Source: Eonycteris spelaea
Taxonomy: Eukaryota; Chordata; Mammalia; Chiroptera; Pteropodidae
Direction: 5' to 3'
Assembly: GCA_003508835.1 (NCBI GenBank)
Contig: PUFA01000014.1
Coordinates: 4,284,501-4,348,500 of the forward strand
DNA length: 64,000 nucleotides
Positions 23,851 to 34,689 of the stretch are shown piece by piece; the first letter of the stretch is position 1, and each line of letters starts with the position of its first letter. Made by a program: the position numbers and the translations under genes. Below the pieces are notes generated by a model, which made no database searches, was not told the DNA's origin, and was given only the letters and a program-made list of their open reading frames with translations.

Positions 23851-24814
23851 TTGCTCTGCAACAGGAGACCCAGGTAATTTTAATTCATATTTCGTCATCC
23901 ACTTATGTAGGCTTCTCTCTCCCTACGCCTAATAGAAACCACCTGTGAAATTAGAATAGGATCCTTGCCTAGAATACCTGATCAAATGTTATAAAAAACA
24001 ACAACAAAAAAATTGGTCTCAATAAACAGCCAGTTCGGCAAGATAAAATGGTCAGGGGAGGACACGAGGTGTCCGTATACATGACAGTACTGTGCCAAGT
24101 GTCCAGTGAAAACCGCAGAGCTTAGGGAAAGAGTGAGGTTACGACATTCCAGGCCTGCATGACGGCCCGCGCTCACAGAGACAGCCGCCCGATAAAAAAC
24201 GGCGGCAGTGCGCATGTTAAACGGGAAAGGCGTAGACACAGACCACGACAGGTACGACCCTTCTCCTTGAAAAAGACCTGGAGTTCGCGTGTGCAAGTGG
24301 GCGTCAGAGGGGGCGGCTCGTGAGCTGTCGTGCAGTGGAGGGAACAAGGTGCTCGGAAGTTGGAGGGAAAATTCCAACTCCAGATGCGGGTGGGTGAGGC
24401 CATAACACGCTCGGCGAGCTGCGGCGGCTGGTGGGTGGGTGTGGTGTGTGCGTCGTGCACGTCGCCACGCAGTGTGTCAGCCGTGCACGGTTTCCTGCAG
24501 ATGAAACGGTGCACACAGGAACCCACGGTCACATTATGCTCAAATGAGTCCCCGGTGTATCCCTCACGATAGGACAAATCCACGTCTTGAAAACAAGTGT
24601 TTCGAAACTGACTCTTTTTAACTCCAGAAACTTAGCCAGAAGAACACAAGATAAAAGAGACATGAGTGAAGACATCTCCCGAGCTGACGGGCAGCACAGT
24701 GCGAAAGCAGACGGTGGGTGGTGGGTGCAGGGAAACCCAGGCTGCGTCAGGAAGCGACACGGTGTGACAACATCAGCAATAATAATGGAGTAGCAATTCG
24801 ATGTTTAACCTGAG
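23851..24814. other. CpG-enriched unique sequence, no gene seen
   Basis: The part at about 24100-24560 has many CpG dinucleotides for mammalian intergenic DNA. Overlapping open frames of 131, 136 and 80 codons on both strands reflect low stop density. No promoter or exon signal is convincing. Confidence 0.4.
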
Positions 24815-24990
24815 TGCTCTGCCTGCATGGTCTCCTGGTGTCTCACTGATTCCGGAGAGCGATGCTGTGAGGAAGAGCTTTGCAGAATAAGAAAACGTGG
24901 CACGTAGGTTTGCAGTAACTCGCCCTTGGAGTGGGCAGTCTGGGACCTGAACTCAGGCCCCCGTCTCCGAAGCAATTTCAGAGGAGACCG
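24815..24990 (-). mobile_element. MIR SINE, antisense
   Basis: The segments taggtttgcagtaactcgcc and tgggacctgaactcaggc fit the antisense MIR core. Confidence 0.5.
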
Positions 24991-25139
24991 AATGGACATG
25001 TTCCATAGATGAGATACGAGTGTTAAAAAGAACGTCTCTCACATAGAAAAGTGTCCTGGAAAATTTAGAGCGTTCTTCACAAATGATGTGATGCTTTGTT
25101 TGAAAATGGCTCATTGGAACCCTTTCTATTTCTTTGTAC

Positions 25140-25225
25140 GTCGCTTTCTTGTGAGCATGTTAATTAAATCTCATCACAACGTTGCAAAAATAAAGCGTAC
25201 ATTCTATCCCCACTTCACGGACAGG
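25140..25225 (-). mobile_element. MIR fragment, antisense
   Basis: ttaaatctcatcacaacg followed by cattctatccccacttcacg resembles the antisense MIR 3' half. Confidence 0.35.
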
Positions 25226-25619
25226 GCTCTGGATGAGCCAGGTCTTGTGAATTTGTTCAACAAATGCTTAAGGAACCCCTTTCCTGTGCCAGGCAGAGCC
25301 AGTGCCTTCATCGGAAGAGATTCTGGCTCACGAGGATGACTGGCCGCAGAAAACACTGTTTCTCAAGGCATGTAGATATCATCATCTCCACTGACCCTGA
25401 GACCAGGATCTAAGGTGACTGAATCCTAGTCCAAAATAGCTTCCACTGGACCACGCCGCCTCCTGTGTCCTCTGGTGAGGAAATGTTTCTTTCCTGCTCT
25501 GGTGGGTTAGTTCACCTTAAGTGCTGAGTCCCCTCTGTCGAATGAGGCCACCTCCCCTCCGCAGCACATCGCTTGGACACAGCTCAGTCTCCACCTAGAT
25601 ACTTCGGTCTAGAAAAAAA
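25226..25619. other. Old-repeat remnant and unique sequence
   Basis: tgttcaacaaatgcttaagg followed by cctgtgccaggcagagcc near 25250 is a fragment of a mammalian-wide old repeat. The rest is unassigned. Confidence 0.35.
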
Positions 25620-25980
25620 TATCTGTCAGAATAATGCCCTTTGAGCTACATGCTTGTTCTCCTTCCAGAGTTCTCCATGCCCTTCGACCCCGGCCTCCCC
25701 CACAGACGTGCCCCTCCCCCTTGATAGGGCCCCCCACACACCACACTGCAGTGTAATCCTTGGATTGCCCGCCTGTCCCCCTCACCGGCCCAGAGTTCCC
25801 GGGGAGCAGAAATGGCTGAGCTCATTTCAAGATCACAGGATCCCAGCCCTGGGCTCTTACAGGAAAGACACCTGACGTCTGCGCCACAAGAACAGGGACT
25901 GTGTCCCCATGGCCCGCAGTGGCTAGGCCAGTCCCCGGCGTCAAGGAGTAAATACTTATTGACGAAATGCATAATCATTC
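25620..25980 (+). mobile_element. L2 LINE 3' end
   Basis: The 3' landmarks acaagaacagggactgtgtc, ccatggcccgcagtggctag and a gtaaatacttattgacgaa tip follow the L2 consensus order. Frames of 73 and 110 codons over it are chance. Confidence 0.6.
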
Positions 25981-26904
25981 ATAAGAGATTGTTTTCAATA
26001 GATCAATGCATTAAATAAATAAAAATGTATCTGCACAAAATTCTGTGATCAATGGAAAAAACATCCAAGAACTTTTTGATAACAGGAAGAAATGTTCAGA
26101 GTAATGTTGAGTGAAAAAAACAAAAACAAAAACAAAAACAGGCTACACGCGCGTGGACTCAGCGGGGCCCCCAGCATGTTAAAGAACGGGCCTCTGGTTT
26201 ACGGCGGCTGTCTCTGGGTTCCGAGGTTCGGGGTGACTTTTGTTCTCATCATTATGCCTTTAGATCGCTTTTTCCAAATTATCTAAAATAAATCTATGCT
26301 ATTTTGAAAATTGGGGAGAAATCACTTTAAGAACAAATAATTTTACTTGATGCTTTCGGTGCTGTGTTTATTCATTTGGCTGCTTTTAGGGGCAGGTGAC
26401 TTCCGATAACATAAAATTGAACAAAATTGTTTGCTTTTCTGGGCCTCAAGAAATCCAAGTGACTCTGGGAAGTTTCACAGGGAGATGGTGGTCTCCACGG
26501 AGGGCGGTTCCCTGAGGGAAGTGGTCCTGATGTCCCCATTTCTATTACAGTGGCAAGAAAGAGTCCGGGGCCTCCGGCCTCTTCTCATTTTGCTGTGTGT
26601 ATTCTAATTGTGTGGGTTTGTTTCAGTGCGTGGGGCTGATACAAAATTAAAATACACTGAGGGTGACTAAGTCAACGATAATTTCCAGGTTTTTTGTTGT
26701 TGTTGTTGTTCAGGGTCTCCGTGTGTTCTATGGAAAAATCGTTTAAAGGATGAGTCTCATGCTTTCATTTTTGTTTCATCAGAATATCTGCCACTTCAAA
26801 AAGAAAAAGAAAATTACCTTCATCAATATAAGTCCCTCTCACCATGACATAATCACTTAGTATTAAAGATAAATAAATAAACAAACGAATAAAACAGGAG
26901 TCAG
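25981..26904. other. Unique sequence, no gene seen
   Basis: Small low-complexity tracts occur: (CAAAAA)n at 26119-26140 and (TTG)n at 26694-26710. Nothing else is recognised. Confidence 0.45.
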
Positions 26905-27190
26905 CGTCATCTACCGCAGAGGCCAAATCTGGCCTGCAGCCTGTTTTTATATGGCCTGTGATTTAAGAATGCTTTTCACATTTTTAAATGTTTGAAAACA
27001 AATTAAAGAAAAAGAATGGTTTACGACGCATGGGAATTATATGCAATTCAAATTTCAGTGTTCATAAATAAATTTTTTCTAAATACAGCCACGCCCATTT
27101 GCCTGAGCATTGTTGGTTTGTTTTTTTTTTTTTTTTTTTTCCTCAGCACCAGCAGCGTTGGAGATCAAATGGCCCTCGGGCCACCGCCCT
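26905..27190 (-). mobile_element. hAT-type DNA transposon (MER/Charlie class)
   Basis: The segment begins with ggccaaatctggcctgcagc, continues tatggcctgtgatttaagaa, tcataaataaattttttc and cagccacgcccattt, and ends near atggccctcgggcc, as in a non-autonomous Charlie-group element. A run of 22 T (27119-27140) has grown inside it. Strand assignment is conventional only. Confidence 0.65.
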
Positions 27191-28259
27191 GTTGCCAGCC
27201 CTTTGCAGAAGCGGTTTGCTGGCTCCTCGTCGGTATGGGAAGGAGACTTGCAAAGATTTCAACCTCTGGCAAGGGGCAAGGGGATCAGACTGAGAAACAA
27301 ACTCTGAATTCTGAGTCAGAAGAAACGGGGAAAAAATACGGAGTCCTGCCGGGACACGGGTCAGAGCCTCCCCATCCCGTTCTCACCTGACCTGCAGCAG
27401 CCATCTCTGAACCTGTCCGGGACTCTCGCCCGGATGCACACACCGCCCAGCCCCGTCTCACGCGCCTCTCCCTGCCACCGCCACTGTCGTGCCCCGTTCA
27501 TCTCTGCAAAGGGAAAGTGCGATCTCACCAGTTTCCTGCTCCAAGCACCCACGGGTCCCCAGCGGGCTGGGGCGGGGCTTCTCTCTGCGCGTGTTCAGGA
27601 CTCCTGGTTCCCGGGGTGCTGAGGTGATGGCTGAGGGTTTGTCCACTGGGCAGGCTTGTGGAGCCTTCTCTCTGTGTTGTCATTTCAACCAGAAAAGCTC
27701 CATTTTGTCTTATTTATATATCGTATTTTATTTGAAAAAAAAAGAATTCTGTGGCTTAAAAAAATAACTTGGAAACCACTAATGAATAAAGTTTACACTC
27801 TCGCCGTGGCCCTGTGTGATGTGGTGTGGTCGACAGTGCTCACCGAACACGATAGTGCTCCCTGCCACTTCCCAGTTTCCCTTACAGAAAATGGGGTTTG
27901 TGGCCAGTTCTTCCCAAGGGCCTGCAAGTAGAAGTGACTCCTGCCGCTTCTGATGGCCGGCGCGCCTTCTGCATGTCTTCTCTCTCCCTTGGCGACCTTG
28001 CAGGCTACTCGCTCAGGATGTTGTAGCTGAAAGATGACAGACCGTGCATCGGCCTAGGTCCTGGAATGACCATGCAGATGGTTATCCTTCGCCCGTCCTA
28101 CCTTAGACATGTGACATTAAATGAGAAACAAGCTTTTGCAGTGGAAAAACCTTTGATTTGGGGGCTCTATTTATTAGTAGAGAATAATATTCCTATCCTG
28201 GCAAATACATCTGGCCTTTGTACATACGTCCTCTATTGGTTGGTTGGTTGCTGTGTTAG
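27191..28259. other. GC-rich unique sequence, no gene seen
   Basis: The part at 27360-27620 is GC- and CpG-rich. Overlapping frames of 62-124 codons on both strands have no recognised domain. No splice-site-bounded exon could be argued. Confidence 0.4.
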
Positions 28260-28844
28260 TTGATTGATTACCTGATTTATTCATTCAACAACAACAACAG
28301 ACATGTATGGGGAACCTAGTGTATATTATGCTAGATGCTGAGGACATGAACATGCTCCAGCCATAGCTCTCAACCTCGAGGGGTTGACCATTGTGTCCCT
28401 TTCTTTCCATAGCCCTCAGGACACAAGGCTCGCTCCATTCAAATGCTGCATCTGTCATTCTGAATTACTTGTGTATGCCTGAACTCACCCAAACGTGACA
28501 TGCCTCTGTGCCCTTCCCTACCCGGCTTTTCTTACCTGTGGATTTGAGACATCTCAGCATCTGAACAACCCATACTGGAACCTGGCGGAAACACACTATA
28601 CTATTCTGCATCGTGCCCAAGTCTGTGAAGCCATCACGGGGGAAAGCTGAGCACAGAGCGTAGCAGAGCGACTTTGCTTAAGCCCAGGTGGCCGGTGCGC
28701 CACATGATCCAAGGAAGAGTGAAAACATCCATTGTTCATTCTGACGCCTCCGCTGCGTGACGCTAAACGAGCAGACGTTCAGACACACATCGGGAGCCGT
28801 TCTCCCTGGGGCAATGGGGCGATGGGGCGCCCATCTCCCCACCC
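28260..28844. other. Old-repeat remnant and unique sequence
   Basis: gatttattcattcaacaac followed by atgctagatgctgaggacat near 28275-28350 is a fragment of an old mammalian repeat. The rest is unassigned. Confidence 0.4.
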
Positions 28845-29005
28845 ATTGGGCAGCCGCTAGCCACGTCTGTGTGTTGAGCAATGAAGACGAGGCTGAGGTG
28901 ACTGAGGAGCTGACTTTTTATTGTTCATCATTTTTAATTAATTTACATTTTAACGGCCGCACGTGGCTCGCTGCCACCTTATGGACCGATGTAGTTGTAG
29001 AGGAT
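28845..29005 (+). mobile_element. MER5-like hAT element, GC-enriched
   Basis: Both arms are visible: cagccgctagccacgtctg near the start, and ggccgcacgtggctcgctg then ccttatggaccgatg at the end, with ttttaattaatttacatttt between. Many positions carry G or C where the recalled consensus has A or T. Confidence 0.65.
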
Positions 29006-29654
29006 ATTTAGACCTGCTTGTTTAAATTTTGTTTTTGCCACCATAGCCTAAATGTAATATGTTTAAAAAATACAACCGCTAACAAATAACAAGAAAGAAG
29101 CTTCTAAAAAAGTTGCCAGCTAAATGCTCAGGCTTAATTTTCTCCATCCGATGCTTCCTTTAGGCTTCCTTTGGTGTTTGTCTTAATTAGATGCAGCTCT
29201 GGGCTATAAACCCAGCCACTAGGCCAAAACCTAATGTTACGAGAGAAGCCCCCTCAGTTGCTGAGGCTTCTGCTGTGAGGCTGTCTTCTAAAACATCAAA
29301 GCAATCACTCAGTAGTAACATTGGAACATTTCAAACAAAGACATTTTTAAAATAATTATTCATTCTTTCAACAACAAAAAAATATTGAAGCTTAATATAT
29401 GGCAGGCATTATTATTCTAGGCATTTGGGATACATTAGTGACCAAATGAGAAAAAAGAGATTCTTGACTTTCTGCTTACGTTTTAGTGGGGAAACCTGGA
29501 CAAGGGTATATATATTTAGCATTAGAAATACTATTTAGAAAGTAGAGCAGGATAAGGAATAGCTTTGATATCAGAAATGTCCGAGCAAAGACTGAAAGAA
29601 GGTGACAAAGCTATTTGGAATTCTGGGGGAGGAGCACCGTAGTCATAATTTGTC
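29006..29654. other. Unique sequence and old-repeat remnant
   Basis: 29360-29500 carries an old repeat (ggcaggcattattattctagg, then cttacgttttagtgggga). A bulged hairpin with agaagcc/ggcttct arms lies at 29244-29272. No gene is seen. Confidence 0.45.
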
Positions 29655-29700
29655 ATTCTCTGAGACTTGGCTAGCGGCTGCCCGACGGGCGGGGAGGGGC
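29655..29700 (-). mobile_element. MER5-like terminal arm, inverted
   Basis: Read on the minus strand this gives cgtcgggcagccgctagcc, matching the arm at about 28840-28868 (cattgggcagccgctagcc). It is a second, oppositely oriented terminal inverted repeat about 0.8 kb away. Confidence 0.5.
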
Positions 29701-30089
29701 AAGCGTAGGCCTTGCAACGTTTCTGAGAAGGTCGGAACCGGGGACCAAGACGTCTGCATCTGGAGAACTTGGGCAGGAAACAAAACATCTCTGGGCTGAG
29801 CAAGAGGCAGTCTTGGGTGTCTGGATCTTTCTAGATTGATGGCACTTTTATATTGAATACCTTCAACTTTTCCCCACCTACCTCTTAGCAAAGAGTGTAG
29901 TGTAGTGAAACAAACATACACTGCCCCCCCCACCCCCCGCCCTTGGTCCCCAGGAATCGAGGCTTCTGTCAACTCCTTACCTCTGAGCCTGGGCGAAGGC
30001 AGGTCAGACTGCCCTTATGCATCATGAGGTGATTACACGAAGGATTTTTCGTTGTGTCCTCCACCTGTAACCCCCTCTGACTCTCAGTA
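29701..30089. other. Unique sequence, no gene seen
   Basis: A C-rich run (29923-29940) occurs. Nothing else is recognised. Confidence 0.45.
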
Positions 30090-30480
30090 CGCAAAGCACG
30101 TTACTTCGTTAGCGCTGCTGCAACAAAGCACTGTGGACTCAATGGTTCAAACAACAGAAATTCATTGTGTCATAACCCGAAGGCCGGAAGTCCAAGATCA
30201 AGGTGCCAGCAGGGTGGGGCCCTTCCGAGGGCCGTGAGAAAGAATCTGCCCCAGGCCCCTCTCCTGGCTCCTGGCAGTTTGCTGACACTCACCGGTGGTC
30301 CTTGGCTTGTAGATACATCACCGCCATCTCTGCCTCCGTCGGCACGTGGTATTCTCCCTGAGCATGAGTCTGTGTCGAAATTGTCCTTTTTTTATGAGGA
30401 CGCTGGTCGTATCAGATCAGGGTTCACACTGCTCCAGAGTGACCGCACCCTCACTTAACTAATTACATCTGCAACAACCT
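30090..30480 (-). mobile_element. MLT1-class MaLR LTR, antisense
   Basis: The antisense 3' end is well preserved: ctgctgcaacaaagcactgtg, ggttcaaacaacagaaattc, ggaagtccaagatcaaggtg and ccttggcttgtagatac. The 5' part of the LTR is decayed (gtatcagatcagggttcac). Confidence 0.85.
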
Positions 30481-31149
30481 AATTTCTAAATTCGTTTGTA
30501 TTCTGAGTGCTGTTGGGGTTGACACCTCAACATGTGAGCGTTGAGGGCACACAGACACGGGTAGGACTGAGACGCCAAAAGCCTGGTCCGCAGCCTTTGT
30601 GCAGATGAGAACAACTCAACAGGCTTTCCCGCCAAAAGCACTTCGCTCTGCAACAGAAGTCCCTTATTGAATGGCTTCAGAAATCCTGCTGACATGAAAA
30701 ACACTGAGATTGTCACGATTTTTAATGTAAAAGAAGAGAGAGAGAGAAAAAAATTCTTATTTGGATCTCTTGTCTTCTAGAAATGGATGTCTATTTTCAA
30801 AATATTGCACTGGCAGCTTCTGCAGAAGCAATCTATCGCCCGCAGAGGAGGAGCTGAGCCAACATATGCAGGCAGACACCAGCGCGAGTGTGGAGTTATG
30901 CCGAAGCAGAGGGGTGCTGACAGGGTGCTGGGCGGCCCGCCAGCAGGAGCATGCTCGACGAAGGCACGGCATCACTCTGTTTAGAGATACCGAAGGTCGT
31001 GCCTGGATCGTCATGAGAGCGGGACATTCTGGTCTGTTCTGAGAGTAATGTGCCGTTGGCATGAATGCAACCGAAGAAATAACAGTTCTCTAGTTTTCGG
31101 AATCGATCGTCGTGGTGTGTTTTTACCCTGAAGGAGGAAATGTTGTGTT
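30481..31149. other. Unique sequence, no gene seen
   Basis: Frames up to 101 codons overlap on both strands at 30757-31062, a GC-richer part, without recognised motifs. Confidence 0.45.
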
Positions 31150-31310
31150 TTTCGCTTCTCTTTTATAGATCGATAAACAGTCAGAAGGCCTGAGTGACTT
31201 ACTCGAGGCCGGTCATCTTGGAAATGGCAGAGCTGGGATTAGAAATCATCACTGCAGAAGGATTGCAAAGTTCGTATCCCTTCCATTGCTTGGACTAGTC
31301 CCAGACTTGA
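31150..31310 (-). mobile_element. MIR SINE, antisense
   Basis: The core gacttactcgaggccggtca, then tggcagagctgggattagaa, is a clear antisense MIR. Confidence 0.7.
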
Positions 31311-31464
31311 GAATTAGGTTTGAAATCTAAAAGCCAGGACAAAACAAAAACAAAAACGAAAACCATTTTCGTTTCTAATTAAGAAAAGCAAAACAAAACA
31401 ACTCAAAAATCCCTTAAAGACACTAAGATTAAGTTCGATTATAGGATTAAAAATACCAAAGCGT

Positions 31465-31610
31465 TCTTGATAGTGTACGAAGTATTTTTACACTTAAGAT
31501 CTCATTTAATCTTCAGAAGGTTATGGAATGGTTATCTGTGTTACCCAAAGTAAAACAGCAAGCAGCCCAAGATGGTAAATGATGAATTTAACACTTGGCT
31601 GTCAGGAGTT
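31465..31610 (-). mobile_element. MIR SINE fragment, antisense
   Basis: ctcatttaatcttcagaagg, then tctgtgttacccaaagtaaa and ggtaaatgatgaattta fit the antisense MIR order. Confidence 0.45.
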
Positions 31611-31979
31611 ATGCTTATGTATTTAACACAAAGCCAAATATTAATTCTCCTAATTGACTTTACGCCTTACCATTTGTTTCCTTTGATCCTGATCCTTCAA
31701 TGGGGGCAGGCAGGCCAATGACAACTTCTAAGGACTTGTCAAGCCCCTGTGCTGGGCTGAAGGCCCTCCAGGTCTACCCGCCTTCCCCTTTGCTGCTCCT
31801 GGTGCTGCTGCAGTCTCTGCATGAAGGTGTGGGGTATGAAGTGTGGGATGCAGGTCATAGGGGGTGGGGAACCTCTTCTCTGGCTTAGCTGCCTTGTTCC
31901 GTTTCCCCCCGCCCCTCCCAATTCCTTAGCTTTGATTAAGAGATAATCTCCCTCTACATCATATGCATTTCATTTCACA
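31611..31979. other. Unique sequence, no gene seen
   Basis: Short opposing frames (62 and 60 codons) occur. No repeat or gene is recognised. Confidence 0.45.
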
Positions 31980-32140
31980 TCCTCTGCTGAATTTATTGTA
32001 ACAATCCTGCTGGGTAGGTTATTAATACTCCTTTTCAAGCAGTAACTGAGTTCCAGCAAAGTGAAATCTTTTATTCACGTCCGTAAGAGGCAGAGTCAGG
32101 ACTTGAATCCAGGGTCTTTGATGTTGCTGTTGGCTTGTTT
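31980..32140 (-). mobile_element. MIR SINE, antisense
   Basis: tgctgggtaggttattaata, gtaactgagttccagcaaag and agagtcaggacttgaatcc give the antisense MIR order. Confidence 0.65.
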
Positions 32141-32749
32141 TGGTTTTTAACCCTGTTTCAAGATAGATGTATTTCTCCACCCAGGACTCAAAGTAGGAGG
32201 TAATACAACATTCCTAGGAAGGCCACCTTGCCATTGTGACATTTCCTTCCAAGCTGTGACGCTGTTCCATAAGCTTCGATGCAGATGGCTATTTCTCCAA
32301 TGACGACTACTCGTTCACTAATATCGAATTAATGCCCCATTTCTCTGTTTTTGTGCACTCAAATGGCTTTCTGTTTTAATGTTGAATCATAATATAATCT
32401 CCTTGAGGTTATTTTAAAGGCAGTTAAATTCAACATACTGAGTACTAATAATATATACGAACTGAAGTGGTGATAACGCGGACAGCTCTGATACCATTTG
32501 TGACCACAGTAAGCAACTACAGCACAACTGCCACCACCTGGCTAACAGCAATTTTAACATCCATCTGATTTCAAAGATGGTAAAAAATCATTCTAAAAAA
32601 AATGCGTGATTTAGAATGTATGAAATGCAGTGTAGTTTCTTTCCCCCTAAAAATCTGCTTTTCCTGGCTAGCCTGTGAGAGCGTTTCAAAAACTGGGTCT
32701 CACATATGCATACTTGGCATCTAGGATACTGAAAGAAAAGAACAAGAAG
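32141..32749. other. Unique sequence, no gene seen
   Basis: Nothing recognised. Confidence 0.5.
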
Positions 32750-33070
32750 CTAATATTTATTAAATGTCTACAATGTGACCGGTATGGAGCAATCCTTAAT
32801 TACTCAATTTTACATACGTCGTTCAGTGGGATCATCACAACAGCCCCAAGGGTGAGTAGCACTTTCCCCATTTTATGGAGCGGTTTTAAAAACTATGGCG
32901 GGAACACCTAGCATAACTTAAGACACACGAGAGGCACGCAATGAATGTGTGCTTGTGAAATGGATGAAAAGGTAGAGATTAAGCAACTTGGTCATAGTCG
33001 GGCAGTTGATAGTGAACTGAAAACCAATCCTTGGCTCGTCTGACTCGAAGTCTGTGATTTTGGCAACATG
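32750..33070 (-). mobile_element. MIR SINE, antisense, interrupted
   Basis: The 3' half is tttattaaatgtctacaatg then gggatcatcacaacagccc. The 5' core is attaagcaacttggtcatag then gtctgactcgaagtctgtg. About 80 bases of other sequence lie between. Confidence 0.6.
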
Positions 33071-33136
33071 TTGATATGGCTCTCAGTGGGCAAACACATG
33101 GTCTGGAAATGAACATCAAGTGTTTACTAAGGAGAA

Positions 33137-33352
33137 TGGAAGGAGGAAGGAAGGAAGGAAGGAAGGAAGGAAGGAAGGAAGGAAGGAGGGAAGGAAGGAA
33201 GGAAGGAAAAAAGGAAGAAGGAAGGAAGGAAGGAAAGGAAGGAAGGAAGGAAGGAAGGACAGGAGAAAGTAAGGAAAGACAGGGAAAACGTAGATAAAGG
33301 AGGGGAAAGAAAAAAGTGGGAAAAAAGGAAGAAAGCAAAAAAAAAAAAAAAA
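33137..33352 (+). repeat. (GGAA)n purine tract ending in poly(A)
   Basis: Imperfect ggaa units run to about 33260, then purine-rich sequence continues to a 16-base A run. GGAA is the core recognised by ETS factors. Frames on both strands here (lysine-glycine-arginine or proline-serine-phenylalanine) are artefacts. Confidence 0.95.
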
Positions 33353-33934
33353 GGTGTCAGCAATGGGTAAACATTAAGTAGCTGAACTGGAAAAATACTG
33401 TTTTTATAAAGCCAATTCTGGCTTTTGTCCAGATTTCACAGGGATCCCAGAAAGTTCTCCAAACATCAGGGTTCTGAAGACACAAAACAGCTTTATGACT
33501 ACCGCTTGTTTTCAGGTTCTTGACCAACAGAAGATTAATGAATGATATTTGCTCAGAGTGAACTAAAGAAATCGATACCAATAATGTGTCTCACTAGTCA
33601 GCTATGTGAGAGAGTAAACCACCCAGGATTTTATATCTAGTGTGCATACGTTTAAACTGGTAACTTATTAAGAAATTACTTTATCTGATGAGACTTCCAA
33701 GTATCACCTGTCCAACCCACTCAATACTTAGACTCAAGCATTAACCGCAGAACAGGTGGGAACGCTCCCTTCAAGAGGAAGACTGGCTTTGAGCATTTAA
33801 CTAAGATCCAGTATAAAGGGGTTACTTATCATAGGCAAGCATTTTCTTACTTCTTCTTGTCCTTTCAGTTCTGGTTGAAGTTCTCATTTTGGTCAAAAAA
33901 GTTCTTGATATGCAAAAACTGTGGTATTAGGAGG
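33353..33934. other. Unique sequence, no gene seen
   Basis: Nothing recognised. Confidence 0.5.
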
Positions 33935-33992
33935 TGTGTTGGAATAAGAGTTGGGAGACCGGGGGACTCTAGTCTGGTTCTTGCTAAAGACA
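33935..33992 (+). mobile_element. MIR SINE, left part of a split copy
   Basis: aagagttgggagaccggggg, then ctagtctggttcttgctaa is the sense MIR 5' core. It stops at the base where the insertion 33993-34517 begins and resumes at 34518. Confidence 0.55.
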
Positions 33993-34517
33993 AACCCTAT
34001 CCATGCTCCTCCAAGCCCTCTGCCCCACTCAACCTCTAGACCTCAATCTTGGCCCATAAAGACTTGAACAAACACTAATATGTTTTCTAACAGCTCCAGG
34101 CTGCATCCCTAGGCTGACCCAGCTCACCTAGAAGCACTTCCCTGAAAAGATTTAACGATGTAAAGAACTGACTGTATTTTCCAGCTACCACCAAAGATAG
34201 AGTTCCTGACTCCCAGCCTCTGGGAAGGGAGGAGCCTAACTCCAATAAGCACAAGTCAGCAAACCCAGATAGGTTTCACATGGACCAACTGCCTCTTCCC
34301 ACTCTGTGTAACTTCTCCCTTCTTTGACTCTACTGAGCCCTGCTCGGTCCACTCCCTATTCCTTCATTCTGCCTACAAAACACCCAGACATTGCTATATA
34401 GATGGGAGTTGAGCTCAGTTTACACTGGACTATTTTCTGTATTCCGCTAATATATTACTGATGAAAATCTGTCCTTATGACTTTACCTGGAGTCTAGCTT
34501 TGTTTATCATGGACATT
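33993..34517 (+). mobile_element. 525-base insertion, LTR-like
   Basis: It interrupts a MIR and is flanked by the 5-base direct repeat agaca (33988-33992 and 34518-34522), as a target duplication would be. The 3' half has LTR-like composition (ctgctcggtccactcccta, then tgaaaatctgtccttatgac). Canonical TG/CA ends are not seen, so the class is uncertain. Confidence 0.5.
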
Positions 34518-34595
34518 AGACACTGATCACTTGACCTTGGACAAACACTTCACTCCTCTGAGTTCTCTCAAAATCATAATCCCTGAGGGTGTAGC
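34518..34595 (+). mobile_element. MIR SINE, right part of a split copy
   Basis: cttgaccttggacaaacact, then tcctctgagttctctcaaaa is the central MIR core, the expected continuation of 33935-33992. Confidence 0.6.
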
Positions 34596-34689
34596 TTTGG
34601 GATACTCAGGGACACACTGCTAAACAGATAATGTCATTCTGTGGTCTCAGTGTCTCAGGTTGTAATACATCTCGAAGGGGAACTTTCTG

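Noticed and set aside
24040..24580. CpG island promoter with first exon
   Set aside because: CpG is raised but not dense. There is no TATA or initiator arrangement, splice donor or conserved frame that I could defend.
29244..29272. Bulged hairpin as a microRNA precursor
   Set aside because: The stem is about 13 pairs with a bulge and a very small loop, too short for a Drosha substrate.
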